Notes under the pieces: model-generated
Databases searched by the model: none
Told to the model about the DNA's origin: nothing
What the model saw: the letters and a program-made list of their open reading frames with translations, nothing else
Assembly: GCA_964019135.1 (NCBI GenBank)
Contig: OZ025260.1
Coordinates: 23,182,254 to 23,246,253, forward strand
Length of the DNA: 64,000 nt
Origin: Arenicola marina
Taxonomy: Eukaryota; Annelida; Polychaeta; Arenicolidae
Direction: 5' to 3'
Made by a program: the position numbers and the translations under genes
Part shown: piece after piece, positions 48,418 through 60,371 of the stretch
Layout of the letters: every line of letters starts with the position of its first letter
How positions within the stretch are numbered: position 1 is the stretch's first letter

Positions 48418-49375
48418 CCCGACATGTCACTCCTGTCATCCTAGGTCTGTCAATCTTGTCACCCCGACTTGTCACTCCTGCCATGCTAGGTCTGTCACTC
48501 TTGTCAGCCCATCTTGTCAATCGTGTCATCCGAGGTTTTGTCACTCCTGTCACCCCCATTTATTTCCATGGGTTGTCACTCATGTCATGCCGACTTGTCG
48601 CTCATGTCATTCTGACGTGTCACTTATTTCATCCCGACTTGTCATTCATGTCATCCCGACTTGTCACTCGTGTCACCCCGACTTGTCACTCATGCCATTT
48701 CTGTCCCCCTACCTTTGTCACTCCTGTCAGCCCGGCTTGTCGATCGGGTCATTCCAGGTTTTGTCACTCATTTCACCCCGACTTGTCATTCACGTCACCC
48801 CGACTTGTCACTCATGCCACCCCGATTTGTCACTCATGTCACCCCGAATTGTCACTCGTGTCACCCCGACTTGTCACTCGTGCCATCCCGTCTTGTCACT
48901 CGTGTCACCTCGGCTTGTCACTCTTGTCACCTCGGCTTGTCACGCATGTCATCCCGACCTGTCACTCATTTCATCCCGACTTGGCACTCATGTCACACGG
49001 ACGTGTCACTCATGTCATCCCGACTTGTCACTCATGTCATCCCGACTTGTCACTCATTTCATCCCGACGTGTCACTCGTGCCACCCGACTTGTCACTCAT
49101 GTCACCCCGACTTGTCACTTCTGTCATCCCGACTTGTTACTCATGTAACCAAAGGTTTTGCATTCTTGTCACCTCAGGTTTGTCACCCCGACTTGTCACT
49201 ATCTTTATCCCAGGTTGTCACTCGATCTTTACCCCATATTTTCACTCGATCTTTGCCCCAGGTTGTCATTCTTTTCACCCGAGGCTTTTCACTTTCGTCA
49301 TACCCAGGTTTGTCTCTCATGTCACCCCAGGCTTGTTGCTGCGACTTGTCACTCGCGTCAGTAGATCTGCTGTAC
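48418..49375. repeat. 22-bp minisatellite, long version (copy 2 end)
   Basis: About forty units of cccgacttgtcactcatgtc plus at, with frequent variants. Homologous to 35235-35475. The three plus frames of 230-326 codons come from the repeat (66 bp = 22 codons) and show no independent coding signal. Confidence 0.9.
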
Positions 49376-49640
49376 TGTATTCTACCATAAAGATAGCTGT
49401 TATTGGAAACTAATTTGGCAGGGAGGCACAGCTTATCGCGATACCTACCCTTTATAATGGCAATAATGTACGATTTGAAGATTATATGACAAAACTAATT
49501 ATTTAAAGCCTTAACCATCCTATATTTGATTAACTAAAGGCAGTTACGTTATTATGTACAGCCCCCTAAATAATCTACATTATATTAACTAAAGGCAGGT
49601 GTGGTCATGTGTATCCCCCTAAATAATCCACATTTTAGGA

Positions 49641-49905
49641 TAAGATTGGTTGGTTGGTCGTATATTTAGGACGCTTTAACCACTTTTGGCCACATCGCGT
49701 CAATGGGAGAAGGAAGGGAGAGTGGAGCCATGCCCCCGGGGGTAACCCCTGACCCTTTGCGAAGAAAGACATGGGATTTTTATCCTGCGACCCCACAGAC
49801 ATGGCCACAGCGAGGCTCGAACCACCGAGCCCCGTGCCGTTAGGCTTTCCGGTGGCCAGAGCACTCAATGCGAGCGCTCTAACACACTGAGCTCTCGAGA
49901 CAGCC
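49641..49905 (-). mobile_element. tRNA-derived SINE, second copy
   Basis: Reverse complement of the family at 11368-11647: head gagctcagtgtgttagagcg, B-box ggttcgagcc, body gtggccatgtctgtggggtc, end ttaaagcgtcctaaatatac. It ends near tggttggttggt (plus-strand view). Diverged from the first copy; target duplication not clear. Confidence 0.85.
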
Positions 49906-50544
49906 CATCCATGATAATAGCGCTCCAGCAAAACACCGCTTGGTACTATAATGCGCAGCATAGGCGCTGGCGGCGAGTGTTGGGGACGTTATGTCAGTCC
50001 CAGTCCCTGGTTGAGTTCTGGAGGTCCAGTATCACCAAAGACAAGAGCCGCTGACACAGCATATTTTCACCAATTTTCAATACCAATACTAATGTCACCG
50101 ATACTTCCATTAAAAAGATATTTGGGCGAAACTTTCTTCAGTGTCTAAATTTACATCTGGTAGGTCTACACACGAAATCTAACGTTACCTGAATTTTCTA
50201 GCAAATATAGGCCTATGTCTAAGTCAGAGCATGTTTGTAGCAACAATCCTTTCAGTTCTTTCACATCATATTAGTTCATTTATACGATAATTACATGTGA
50301 TATACACGATATTGCAATTCAAATATTGTTATTATTCTTTAATGCTAAACGAATGGCTAGCTGTCAGCAGGTAATTCGAATTCCCTGTGTTTGAGTCTTG
50401 TGAGACAGGATTATGTCACATGATCGTCTATCACCATATAGACCATACAGACATATATTTGCCTACGTCGTGTACACTCAGTTATGATTCAGGGTCGGTT
50501 GTATTTAATTTCTCTTTATTAAACATATCTATATATAACGCTCT

Positions 50545-50775
50545 GCAAGGGTGGGTCCAGTGTCAATTTTTTTCACAGAATTCTCAGTGTCCAATGTCAC
50601 TTTCACGATATTGGGTGTCGCTTTTTGGCTAGGTTGAGTAACGTTTTGTTTAAATGCCACTATCTGTGTCGATGTGGCCCTTTCAGATTCTCAGTGTCGG
50701 AATTTGGGGGTCAATCTCGAAGGTCGATTTTTGTCAGATATGCCTGTGTCGCGTGTCGCCATTTACCCATTCCAG
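50545..50775 (+). repeat. Dispersed repeat (ctcagtgtcg family), right copy
   Basis: Partner of 21655-21895 in the same orientation: gggtgggtccagtgtcaa, ttctcagtgtccaatgtcac, gccactatctgtgtcgatgt and cgcgtgtcgccattta. The rest of 49906-51110 holds no recognised feature. Confidence 0.7.
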
Positions 50776-51110
50776 ACATGGAAGACATCAGTCTTTAGCG
50801 TCCTTTAAATACCAGCTTCTGGGTAAGGAACGTAAATGCTCCATGTCTATATATGTCTAATATGTCTTATAGCAGCCGATTACTATCCGCACTGGAGCCT
50901 TGCTGAAGGGTATTAGAACAAGAGCGTGGTAGCCCGATACTTAGATACTGGGGCACGCGATTTTGTCCGAGACTAACTTTTTGAGCGCGTGTCTATGAGC
51001 CACGTGACTCAGACATAATACGTAGCATTCGTGACTGTAATAAAGGATTGTAACCCACGTAGTCTATACCTTCCTGGTTGTTCCGCGGACGTATCCTGTG
51101 CGCCAAACTG

Positions 51111-54100
51111 TCGCCTGGCCTGGGCAGGCAGCCAAGCCTGGGGAGACAGCCAAGCCTGGGCAGGCAGCCAAGCCTGGGGAGGCAGCCAAGCCTGGGGAGG
51201 CAGCCAAGCCTGGGCAGGCAGCCAAGCCAGGGGAGGCAGCCAAGCCTGGGGAGACAGCCAAGCCTGGGCAGACAGCCAAGCCTGGGGAGGCAGCCAAGCC
51301 TGGGGAGGCAGCCAAGCCTGGGGAGACAGCCAAGCCTGGGCAGGCAGCCAAGCCTGGGCAGACAGCCAAGCCTGGGGAGACAGCCAAGCCTGTGGAGACA
51401 GCCAAGCCTGGGGAGGCAGCCAAGCCTGGGGAGGCAACCAAGCCTGGGGAGACAGCCAAGCCAGGGGAGGCAGCCAAGCCTGGGGAGACAGCCAAGCCTG
51501 GGGAGGCAGCCAAGCCTGGGGAGACAGCCAAGCCTGGGGAGACAGCCAAGCCTGGGGAGACAACCAAGCCTGGGGAGGCAGCCAAGCCTGGGCAGACAGC
51601 CAAGCCTGGGGAGACAGCCAAGCCTGGGCAGGCAGCCAAGCCTGGGCAGACAGCCAAGCCTGGGGAGACAGCCAAGCCTGTGGAGACAGCCAAGCCTGGG
51701 GAGGCAGCCAAGCCTGGGGCGGCAGCCAAGCCTGGGGAGACAGCCAAGCCAGGGGAGGCAGCCAAGCCTGGGGAGACAGCCAAGCCTGGGGAGGCAGCCA
51801 AGCCTGGGGAGACAACCAAGCCTGGGGAGGCAGCCAAGCCTGGGGAGACATCCAAGCCTGGGGAGACAGCCAAGCCTGGGGAGACAACCAAGCCTGGGGA
51901 GGCAGCCAAGCCTGGGGCGGCAGCCAAGCCTGGGGAGACAGCTAAGCCAGGGGAGGCAGCCAAGCCTGGGGAGACAACCAAGCCTGGGGAGACAGCCAAG
52001 CCTGGGGAGACAGCCAAGCCTGGGGAGGCAGCCAAGCCTGGGGAGGCAACCAAGCCTGGGGAGACAGCCAAGCCTGGGGAGGCAGCCAAGCCTGGGGCGG
52101 CAGCCAAGCCTGGGGAGACAGCCAAGCCTGGGGAGGCAGCCAAGCCTGGGGAGACAGCCAAGCCTGGGGAGGCAGCCAAGCCTGGGGAGACAGCCAAGCC
52201 TGGGCAGGCAGCCAAGCCTGGGGCGGCAGCCAAGCCTGGGGAGACAGCCAAGCCTGGGCAGGCAGCCAAGCCTGTGGAGACAGCCAAGCCTGGAGAGACA
52301 GCCAAGCCTGTGGAGACAGCCAAGCCTGGGGAGACAGCCAAGCCTGGGGAGACAGCCAAGCCTGGGGAGACAGCCAAGCCTGGGGAGACAACCAAGCCTG
52401 GGGAGACAACCAAGCCTGGGGAGACAGCCAAGCCTGGGGAGACAGCCAAGCCTGGGGAGGCAGCCAAGCTTGAGGAGGCAGCCAAGCCTGGGGAGACATC
52501 CAAGCCTGGGGAGACAGCCAAGCCTGGGGAGACAACCAAGCCTGGGGAGACAGCCAAGCCTGGGGAGACAGCCAAGCCTGGGCAGGCAGCCAAGCCTGGG
52601 CAGGCAGCCAAGCCAGGGCAGGCAGCCAAGCCTGGGCAGGCAGCCAAGCCAGGGCAGGCAGTCAAGCCTGGGGAGACAGCCAAGCCTGGGGAGACAGCCA
52701 AGCCTGGGGAGACAACCAAGCCTTGGGAGACAGCCAAGCCTGGGAGACAGCCAAGCCTGGGGAGGCAGCCAAGCCTGGGGAGACACCCAAGCCTGGGGAG
52801 ACAGCCAAGCCTGGGGAGGCAGCCAAGCCTGGGGAGACAACCAAGCCTGGGGAGACAGCCAAGCCTGGGGAGACAGCCAAGCCTGGGGAGACAACCAAGC
52901 CTGGGGAGACAGCCAAGCCTGGGGAGACAGCCAAGCCTAGAGAGGCAGCCAAGCCTGGGGCGGCAGCCAAGCCTGGGGCGGCAGCCAAGCCTGGGGAGAC
53001 AACCAAGCCTGGGGAGACAGCCAAGCCTGGGGAGACAGCCAAGCCTGGGGAGACAACCAAGCCTGGGGAGACAGCCAAGCCTGGGGAGACAGCCAAGCCT
53101 AGAGAGGCAGCCAAGCCTGGGGCGGCAGCCAAGCCTGGGGCGGCAGCCAAGTCTGAGGAGGCAGCTAAGCCTGGGGAGACAGCCAAGCCTGGGGAGGCAG
53201 CCAAGCCTGGGGCGGCAGCCAAGCCTGAGGAGGCAGCCAAGCCTGGGGAGACAGCCAAGCCTGGGCAGGCAGCCAAGCCTGGGGAGACAACCAAGCCTGG
53301 GGAGACAGCCAAGCCTGGGGAGACAGCCAAGCCTGGGGAGGCAACCAAGCCTGGGGAGGCAGCCAAGCCTGGGGCGGCAGCCAAGCCTGGGGAGACAGCC
53401 AAGCCTGGGGCGGCAGCCAAGCCTGGGGAGACAGCCAAGCCTGGGGAGACAACCAAGCCTGGGGAGGCAGCCAAGCCTGGGGAGGCAACCAAGCCTGGGG
53501 AGGCAGCCAAGCCTGGGGCGGCAGCCAAGCCTGGGGAGACAGCCAAGCCTGGGGCGGCAGCCAAGCCTGGGGAGACAGCCAAGCCTGAGGAGACAGCCAA
53601 GCCTGGGGAGACAGCCAAGCCTGGGCAGGCAGCCAAGCCTGGGGCGGCAGCCAAGCCTGGGGCGGCAGCCAAGCCTGAGGAGGCAGCTAAGCCTGGGGAG
53701 ACAGCCAAGCCTGGGGAGGCAGCCAAGCCTGGGGCGGCAGCCAAGCCTGAGGAGGCAGCCAAACCTGGGGAGACAGCCAAGCCTGGGGAGACAGCCAAGC
53801 CTGGGGAGACAACCAAGCCTGGGGAGGCAGCCAAGCCTGGGGAGGCAACCAAGCCTGGGGAGGCAGCCAAGCCTGGGGCGGCAGCCAAGCCTGGGGAGAC
53901 AGCCAAGCCTGGGGCGGCAGCCAAGCCTGGGGAGACAGCCAAGCCTGGGGAGGCAGCCAAGCCTGGGGAGACAGCCAAGCCTGCGGAGGCAGCCAAGCCT
54001 GGGGAGACAACCAAGCCTGGGGAGGCAGCCAAGCCTGGGGAGACAGCCAAGCGTGGGGAGACAGCCAAGCCTGGGGAGACAACCAAGCCTGGGGAGGCAG

Positions 54101-54510
54101 CCAAGCCTGGGGAGGCAGCCAAGCCTGGGGAGACAGCCAAGCCTGGGGAGACAGCCAAGCCTGGGGAGGCAACCAAGCCTGGGGAAACAGCCAAGCCTGG
54201 GGAGACAGCCAAGCCTGGGGAGACAGCCAAGCCTGGGGAGGCAGCCAAGCCTGGGGAGACAACCAAGCCTGGGGAGACAGCCAAGCCTGGGGAGACAGCC
54301 AAGCCTGGAGAGACAGCCAAGCCTGGGGAGACAGCCAAGCCTGGGGAGGCAGCCAAGCCTGGGGAGACAGCCAAGCCTGGGGAAACAGCCAAGCCTGGGG
54401 AGGCAGCCAAGCCTGGGGATACAGCCAAGCCTGGGGAGGCAGCCAAGCCTGGGGAGACAGCCAAGCCTGGGGAGACAGCCAAGCCTAGAGAGGCAGCCAA
54501 GCCTGCATGG
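51111..54510. repeat. 3.4-kb array of an 18-bp unit (cctggggagacagccaag)
   Basis: About 189 units. Variants: gagaca, gaggca, gcaggca, gcggca, tggagaca. Nearly all units are exactly 18 bp; one 17-bp unit (cctgggagacagccaag near 52740) shifts the frames. Higher-order structure is visible: the ggaggcagctaag variant recurs 522 bp (29 units) apart (53161 and 53683) inside a matching block, and a nine-unit (162-bp) block with the cctagagaggca variant repeats near 52935 and 53097. Being stop-free, it opens up to 1151 codons in five or six frames at once (hexapeptides such as PGETAK, LGRQPS, CLPRLG). No codon bias favours any frame. Confidence 0.96.
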
Positions 54511-56913
54511 TGAAGCCATTGGTTTCCTTACGCAATGAGGAGAGTCTATAAACAGCCAGGTTTATCCACAATGATCCATATCCATGGAGACGTCGCCGCG
54601 CGCATGCCCATTACACGGTAAACCTACGTATTTCAGCTTGAAGCCTGTGAGACTGAGCACGTGTCTTAGTGGCTTCATGATGGGCACATGTCAATTCTCG
54701 CCGTGAGGGCGTACCCATTGCAACTGTTCTGTTTCGCGGCCGAGTCTGTTATTATGTCTGAATCACTACGGCGTTATCAGTAATGGGACGAAGACCTTTA
54801 CCCAATCCTATTGAGCGATCGTCATAAATAAATATTCCCTTTTTTGCGACATGTCCGCTGTGTATGTTTTATTCATTGGTGCAATTCTGCCACCGAGATA
54901 TATCAGTAAAATGTGACAGATATCACATTCGGGGTTATGTTGTTCCTTTTTGGGTTTAAAAAAAAACAAAACAAATTATGCAAATATTAGCTCAATGATC
55001 ATGATCAGTAACGGCCAAGTTTGTTAATAATATCATAGCGTACCGTGTTGCGATGGGTAAGCCCCCCGACACCAAAACTAGAGTTGATAATGACATATAA
55101 TAAAATATTTCCCACTTTCTGTTCAATCTCCCCTACAAGAGCCACCTTCTTTAACATGTCAATTTGGATTAAGCGTTCTTATCTTACCTGTGTGTGGGTC
55201 GTTTAAAACCCCCATAAGAGCTGAATCACACATTAATACAAAGACATACAATTTTTAAGATTGCTTAAAATGTTATCATTGACCTAATTATGTAGCGTTG
55301 TGTTTCTGCTAACGACTTAATTACAACATTATATTGCAATATGACCAGTGCTGATTCCGCATCATGCGCAAATGACGTTTTGTGCAAGATAAGAAAACGT
55401 AAAAAATGGCTGATTGTCCGATGTTCAAAGAGATTCTCAAGCTATTCCCTGTGCATCCCAATGCATTGCGCCATTAAAATGCCATATCCGTTAATTGTAT
55501 TCGGGAGGACGTATTATTACAAATATTTCCCATCCCCCTATATGACGCCTTAATTGTATCCAGGAATGTTTAGAGACGATTATTCGACGTCTCGTGACGT
55601 AAATGCAGGTTCCCCTTTGAAGAGCTGGTGCGCTGTACGCATGAGATGGGGCTGTCATAGTAATTCTTTCGATCCCAGGTTAAAACGCTATTCCAAATAT
55701 TATGAATGAAAGAACACATACTGGTTGCCTCATTTCTCAACAATACCAAGTCATCTGGATCTTTACAATAACCCTTCGTCTACCCATATTTAACAAATCA
55801 ACCGGAAGCTGCATCTACGCCATTGAGTGTTGATGCCAGAGTGTGTACAGATTTCGTGACTAAAACGTGTCACACTATGAGCCACATCGTTTGCTGAACC
55901 ACCCAAATTGCTTCAATATGTATTCTTTTGTTGGCATATTATGTTAATTTTACGAATTATTTTACCCAAAAGCTGGCCTTTAACACTTTCATGGCATTGT
56001 CCCAATCTTGCTTGTCCTGATCCAACCATACTGTGCCAATTTTAAAACACCCACCACCGACAACCCACCATCATGTGATTCTGGAGTATTGACCTTTTTA
56101 AAGTTCGGAACAACCAAGCTATTTGGAGAGGGGAGTACTCCTATTGACATATAGTCACATGAACACGTAGTGATCTATTTCACTATATTTCGTCGTTATC
56201 ATGGTGGGACAGCCAGACTTATTTCCACATGGATGTTTTGAGCAATATGTTTCAGATCCAAGTGTTTATCCATGTGGAGCAGTCACATTCATTTGGTCAT
56301 TTCGTAATCTTCTTCAGATCTATTTCCTCATGAATATGGCCAAAGCGCTCTCATCCAGTTTCTAGCACAGAGCACAGAGCATGCAATAAAGTTGTGCAAG
56401 TTTATTTCCATACAAACATGGCGTAATATAATTCACACCTATTTTTTCGTGGCGATCACCGGTGAAGTAGCCTCATCCAGTCACCCTATGAACAAGGCCC
56501 ACCCAATTTGTTCATTTTTTACTTCGAGGGGAGGGCCCCGGAATACCTGTTGCGATCTCCGCGATTGGCATCCAGGAATTCTTGGAGATTCGCGATCAGA
56601 TGAACTAGCTGAATTTTTGGGGGTCGTTATCCGTACAATGCCTGGTTCAACGCGAAGACCCTTTCCCTATTCACCGCGCTCCGCTATAGCAGTCCGAAAA
56701 TTCCTCGATATTCGCGATGTCACTTTTAATGTGTGTTTTTTTACACGCCCGTTCTTAACAGTCCGCATCTTGGAGATTTGATATTGCTCTCCCTAATACT
56801 TGGGGATTCGCGAGGCCGATGGGGGTATTCCCCTCCCCCTATTTATGCTGGTCACACATACCCAGTCTCACCATGGACAAGTCTCGCCACTCAAGACCTC
56901 TATATGCTCGTGC
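54511..56913. other. Spacer and presumed 3' UTR side of the minus-strand gene
   Basis: A/T-rich with no recognised repeats or genes. TTTATT at 56401-56406 reads AATAAA on the minus strand, about 510 nt after the stop of the membrane-protein gene, and is a candidate poly-A signal. A 129-codon plus frame at 56392-56781 has no supporting features. Confidence 0.4.
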
Positions 56914-59900
56914 TCACTTCCACATGGACATAGAGTAGCGGCGATTGGATTGCCCGGATGCCCCGAGGGCGGCCCCGGAGATGGTCGCCACTTGGGTCAC
57001 CGGCCGGAAACCCCCGGCCCCCAGCAGCTCCGGATTGTTGTAGGCCACCCGCACGTGGCTCCTGGAGACGGACCGTCGCATCAGCTTGCTGAGGGTCGGG
57101 GCGCCCACCTTGGAGGCCCTGTGGGACACGTCCCACAGCCCCGACGTCTGCAGCACGTACCCGACGTAGATAATGACCCCGCACGCGATGATGAACACAC
57201 ACACCAATATGGCGTGATACAAGTGCACCGTGGTCGCGGCGGAAGTGACGTCACACACCGGGGACAAGTCATGGAAGCACTGGGTGATGACGTCAGCGAA
57301 TTTGGCCGGTCGTCCGTAGCAGTCCCCGATCGCGATGGCGAACAGAACGCCTAAAGCAAAGGCAATGACTGGTTAAGGACAGAAAAAGAAGTTAAGACAT
57401 CATGAAAAATGGTGGTGAATCAACTGAAAAGTAAAATCAGTTCCCGTAAAGCGCAATTAATTATCTCGGTAGCCCATTCTATTTCTTTCTTCGTCCGCTC
57501 CCCATTGATCAATAATGGGTTCCGGGCACGTTTATAAATCACTTATAGCTCTTCCGCAGCTCTCTACGCGTGTAACATGTCATTAACATCAAAACGTGAG
57601 ACCCAAATACGATGGGAAAACAAAGAGAAAGAGAGACAGCCGAAGATAAATAGAGACTGACAGATAGAAGGAAAAAGCAGGAGACTGAGACGGAGAAAGA
57701 CAGCATAGGCGAAATCTAGAGGCGATAGAGATAAAGAAAAACAAGAACAGAGAGCGACAGAGAGGGGGGGGGGCGAGAGAGCGAGAGAGAAAAAATCGTG
57801 AGAGAGTGAGAGGCAACAGCGAGACCGTGAGAAGGCGCAGAGTTTAGTATGGAATACTACTATAGTTTGGGACAGTTAAATAATTAGGCGGAGACATGTC
57901 TCGTAAGGCAGAGCGGGATTGCACAGAGTTGCCTTGGTATTGCTTAACAGTGATTACCTGTACTAATGGTGGCCAGGCCAGTGATTACCTGAACTAAGGG
58001 TGGCCAGGTCAGTTATTACCTGAACTAATGGTGGCCAGGCCAGTGATTACCTGAACTAATGGTGACCAGGCCAGTGATTACCTGTACTAATGGTGGCCAG
58101 GCCAGTGATTACCTGAACTAATGGTGACCAGGCCAGTGATTACCTGTACTAATGGTGGCCAGGCCAGTGATTACCTGTACTATTGTTGGCCAGGCCAGTG
58201 ATTACCTGTACTAATGGTGGCCAGGTCAGTGATTACCTGTACTAATGGTGGCCAGGCCAGTGATTACCTGTACTATTGGTGGCCAGGTCAGTGATTACCT
58301 GTACTAATGGTGGCCAGGCCAGTGATTACCTGTACTAATGGTGGCCAGGCCAGTGATTACCTGTACTAATGGTGGCCAGGCCAGTGATTACCTGTACTAT
58401 TGTTGGCCAGGCCAGTGATTACCTGTACTAATGGTGGCCAGGTCAGTGATTACCTGTACTAATGGTGGCCAGGCCAGTGATTACCTGTACTAATGGTGAC
58501 CAGGCCAGTGATTACCTGTACTAATGGTGGCCAGGCCAGTGATTACCTGTACTATTGTTGGCCAGGCCAGTGATTACCTGTACTAATGGTGGCCAGGTCA
58601 GTGATTACCTGTACTAATGGTGGCCAGGCCAGTGATTACCTGTACTATTGGTGGCCAGGTCAGTGATTACCTGTACTATTGGTGGCCAGGCCAGTGATTA
58701 CCTGTACTAATGGTGGCCAGGTCAGTGATTACCTGTACTAATGGTGGCCAGGTCAGTGATTACCTGTACTAATGGTGGCCAGGCCAGTGATTACCTGTAC
58801 TATTGGTGGCCAGGTCAGTGATTACCTGTACTATTGGTGGCCAGGTCAGTGATTACCTGTACTAATGGTGGCCAGGCCAGTGATTACCTGCACTAATGGT
58901 GGCCAGGTCAGTGATTACCTGCACTAATGGTGGCCAGGTCAGTTATTACCTGAACTAATGGTGGCCAGGTCAGTGATTACCTGAACTAATGGTGGCCAGG
59001 CCAGTGATTACCTGAACTAAGGGTGGCCAGGCCAGTCATTACCTGTACTAATGGTGGCCAGGTCAGTGATTACCTGAACTAATGGTGACCAGGCCAGTGA
59101 TTACCTGCACTAATGGTGGCCAGGTCAGTGATTACCTGAACTAATGGTGACCAGGCCAGTGATTACCTGCACTAATGGTGGCCAGGTCAGTGATTACCTG
59201 AACTAATGGTGGCCAGGTCAGTGATTACCTGAACTAATAGTGGCCAGGCCAGTGATTACCTGTACTATTGGTGACCAGGTCAATTATTACCTGAACTAAT
59301 GGTGACCAGGCCAGTGATTACCTGCACTAATGGTGGCCAGGTCAGTGATTACCTGAACTAATGGTGGCCAGGCCAGTTATTACCTGAACTAATGGTGACC
59401 AGGCCAGTGATTACCTGCACTAATGGTGGCCAGGCCAGTTATTACCTGAACTAATGGTGACCAGGCCATTTATTACATGTACTAATGGTGGCCAGGCCAG
59501 TGATTACCTGTACTAATGGTGGCCAGGCCAGTTATTACCTGAACTAATGGTGACCAGGTCATTTATTACCTGTACTAATGGTGGCCAGGTCAGTGATTAC
59601 CTGCACTAATGGTGGCCAGGTCAGTGATTACCTGAACTAATAGTGGCCAGGCCAGTTATTACCTGAACTAATGGTGGCCAGGTCAGTTATTATCTGAACT
59701 AATGGTGGCCAGGTCAGTGATTACCTGTACTATTGGTGACCAGGTCAATTATTACCTGAACTAATGGTGACCAGGCCAGTGATTACCTGCACTAATGGTG
59801 GCCAGGTCAGTGATTACCTGAACTAATAGTGGCCAGGTCAGTTATTACCTGAACTAATGGTGGCCAGGCCAGTTATTACCTGAACTTATGGTGACCAGGC

Positions 59901-60371
59901 CATTTATTACCTGTACTAATGGTCGCCAGGGCCAGTTATTACCTGAACTAATGGTGGCCAGGTCAGTGATTACCTGTACTATTGGTGACCAGGTCAATTA
60001 TTACCTGAACTAATGGTGACCAGGCCAGTGATTACCTGCACTAATGGTGGCAGAGCAGTGATTACCTGAACTAATAGTGGCCAGGTCAGTTATTACCTGA
60101 ACTAATGGTGGCCAGGCCAGTTATTACCTGAACTAATGGTGACCAGGCCATTTATTACCTGTACTAATGGTCGCCAGGGCCAGTTATTACCTGAACTAAT
60201 GGCGGCCAGGCCAGATATTACCTGAACTAATGGTGGCCAGGGCCAGGCCAATAGACATGTTGTCCGCTGTCTTGGCCTGGGGTACGAACAGGTAGAGGGT
60301 CTGCAATAGGCACATGATCAGGGAGGAGACGATGCCGCTAATACCCAGGACCTGACTCGTCCTGAAGCCGC
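56914..60371 (-). CDS. 3' part of an unrecognised multi-pass membrane protein gene
   Basis: Two coding exons on the minus strand: 60371-60222 (150 bp, acceptor tttcag, donor CAG|GTAATA) and 57350-56914 (437 bp, acceptor ctttag, stop TGA at 56916-56914). Both junctions are phase 1 and join SIGLALATISS to GVLFAIAIGDCYG. About 195 residues are visible. TM helices: VLGISGIVSSLIMCLLQTLY; a second spanning the exon junction (MSIGLALATISSGVLFAIAI); and HAILVCVFIIACGVIIYVGY. Between helices 2 and 3 is a ~35-residue loop with three Cys (DCYG, QCFHD, VCDV). A ~80-residue basic, Ser-rich C-tail ends RRYSMSMWK. The layout suggests a four-helix protein with its first helix upstream of the window's exons. 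Family not recognised. The separating intron (57351-60221) is mostly minisatellite. Confidence 0.8.
57600..57835. repeat. Polypurine (GA-rich) tract in the membrane-protein intron
   Basis: About 235 bp almost entirely A and G on the plus strand (gagagacagagagg-type), including a G9 run near 57768. On the transcribed strand this is a long polypyrimidine tract 250-485 bp downstream of the true acceptor in transcript order, not upstream of it. Triplex-prone. Confidence 0.7.
57943..60240. repeat. 31-bp minisatellite copying an exon end and its 5' splice site
   Basis: About 74 units. On the minus strand each unit reads tggccaccattagtacag then gtaatcactggcc. The true exon end at 60222 reads ggccaccattagttcag|gtaatatctggcctggcc. 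The array thus starts at the genuine exon/intron junction and repeats it, CAG|GT included, through most of the intron. Unit variants (ttagtt/ttagta/ttagtg; aatcac/aataac; ggtggcc/ggtgacc) are arranged in multi-unit blocks. A few units have mutated the GT context. Confidence 0.95.

Larger units (their letters stand above)
37200..49375. repeat. Segmental duplication, copy 2
   Basis: Collinear with 22311-35480. It differs by insertions at about 44793-45965 (contains nested palindromes) and 46914-48415, by the foldback element at 41479-42401, and by a local tandem duplication in intron 1 (37695-39074). It lacks the long insertions of copy 1 intron 1. Confidence 0.85.

Noticed and set aside
48410..49413. 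Cys/His-rich frames of 230-326 codons resembling zinc-finger repeats
   Set aside because: CHSCHP-type peptides arise from the 22-bp gtcactc repeat in all three frames; spacing does not match C2H2 or other zinc-binding domains.
51064..54538. Several open frames of 590-1151 codons on both strands
   Set aside because: All come from one stop-free 18-bp repeat. Frames are open in most phases at once, with no codon bias, no splice context and no non-repeat sequence.
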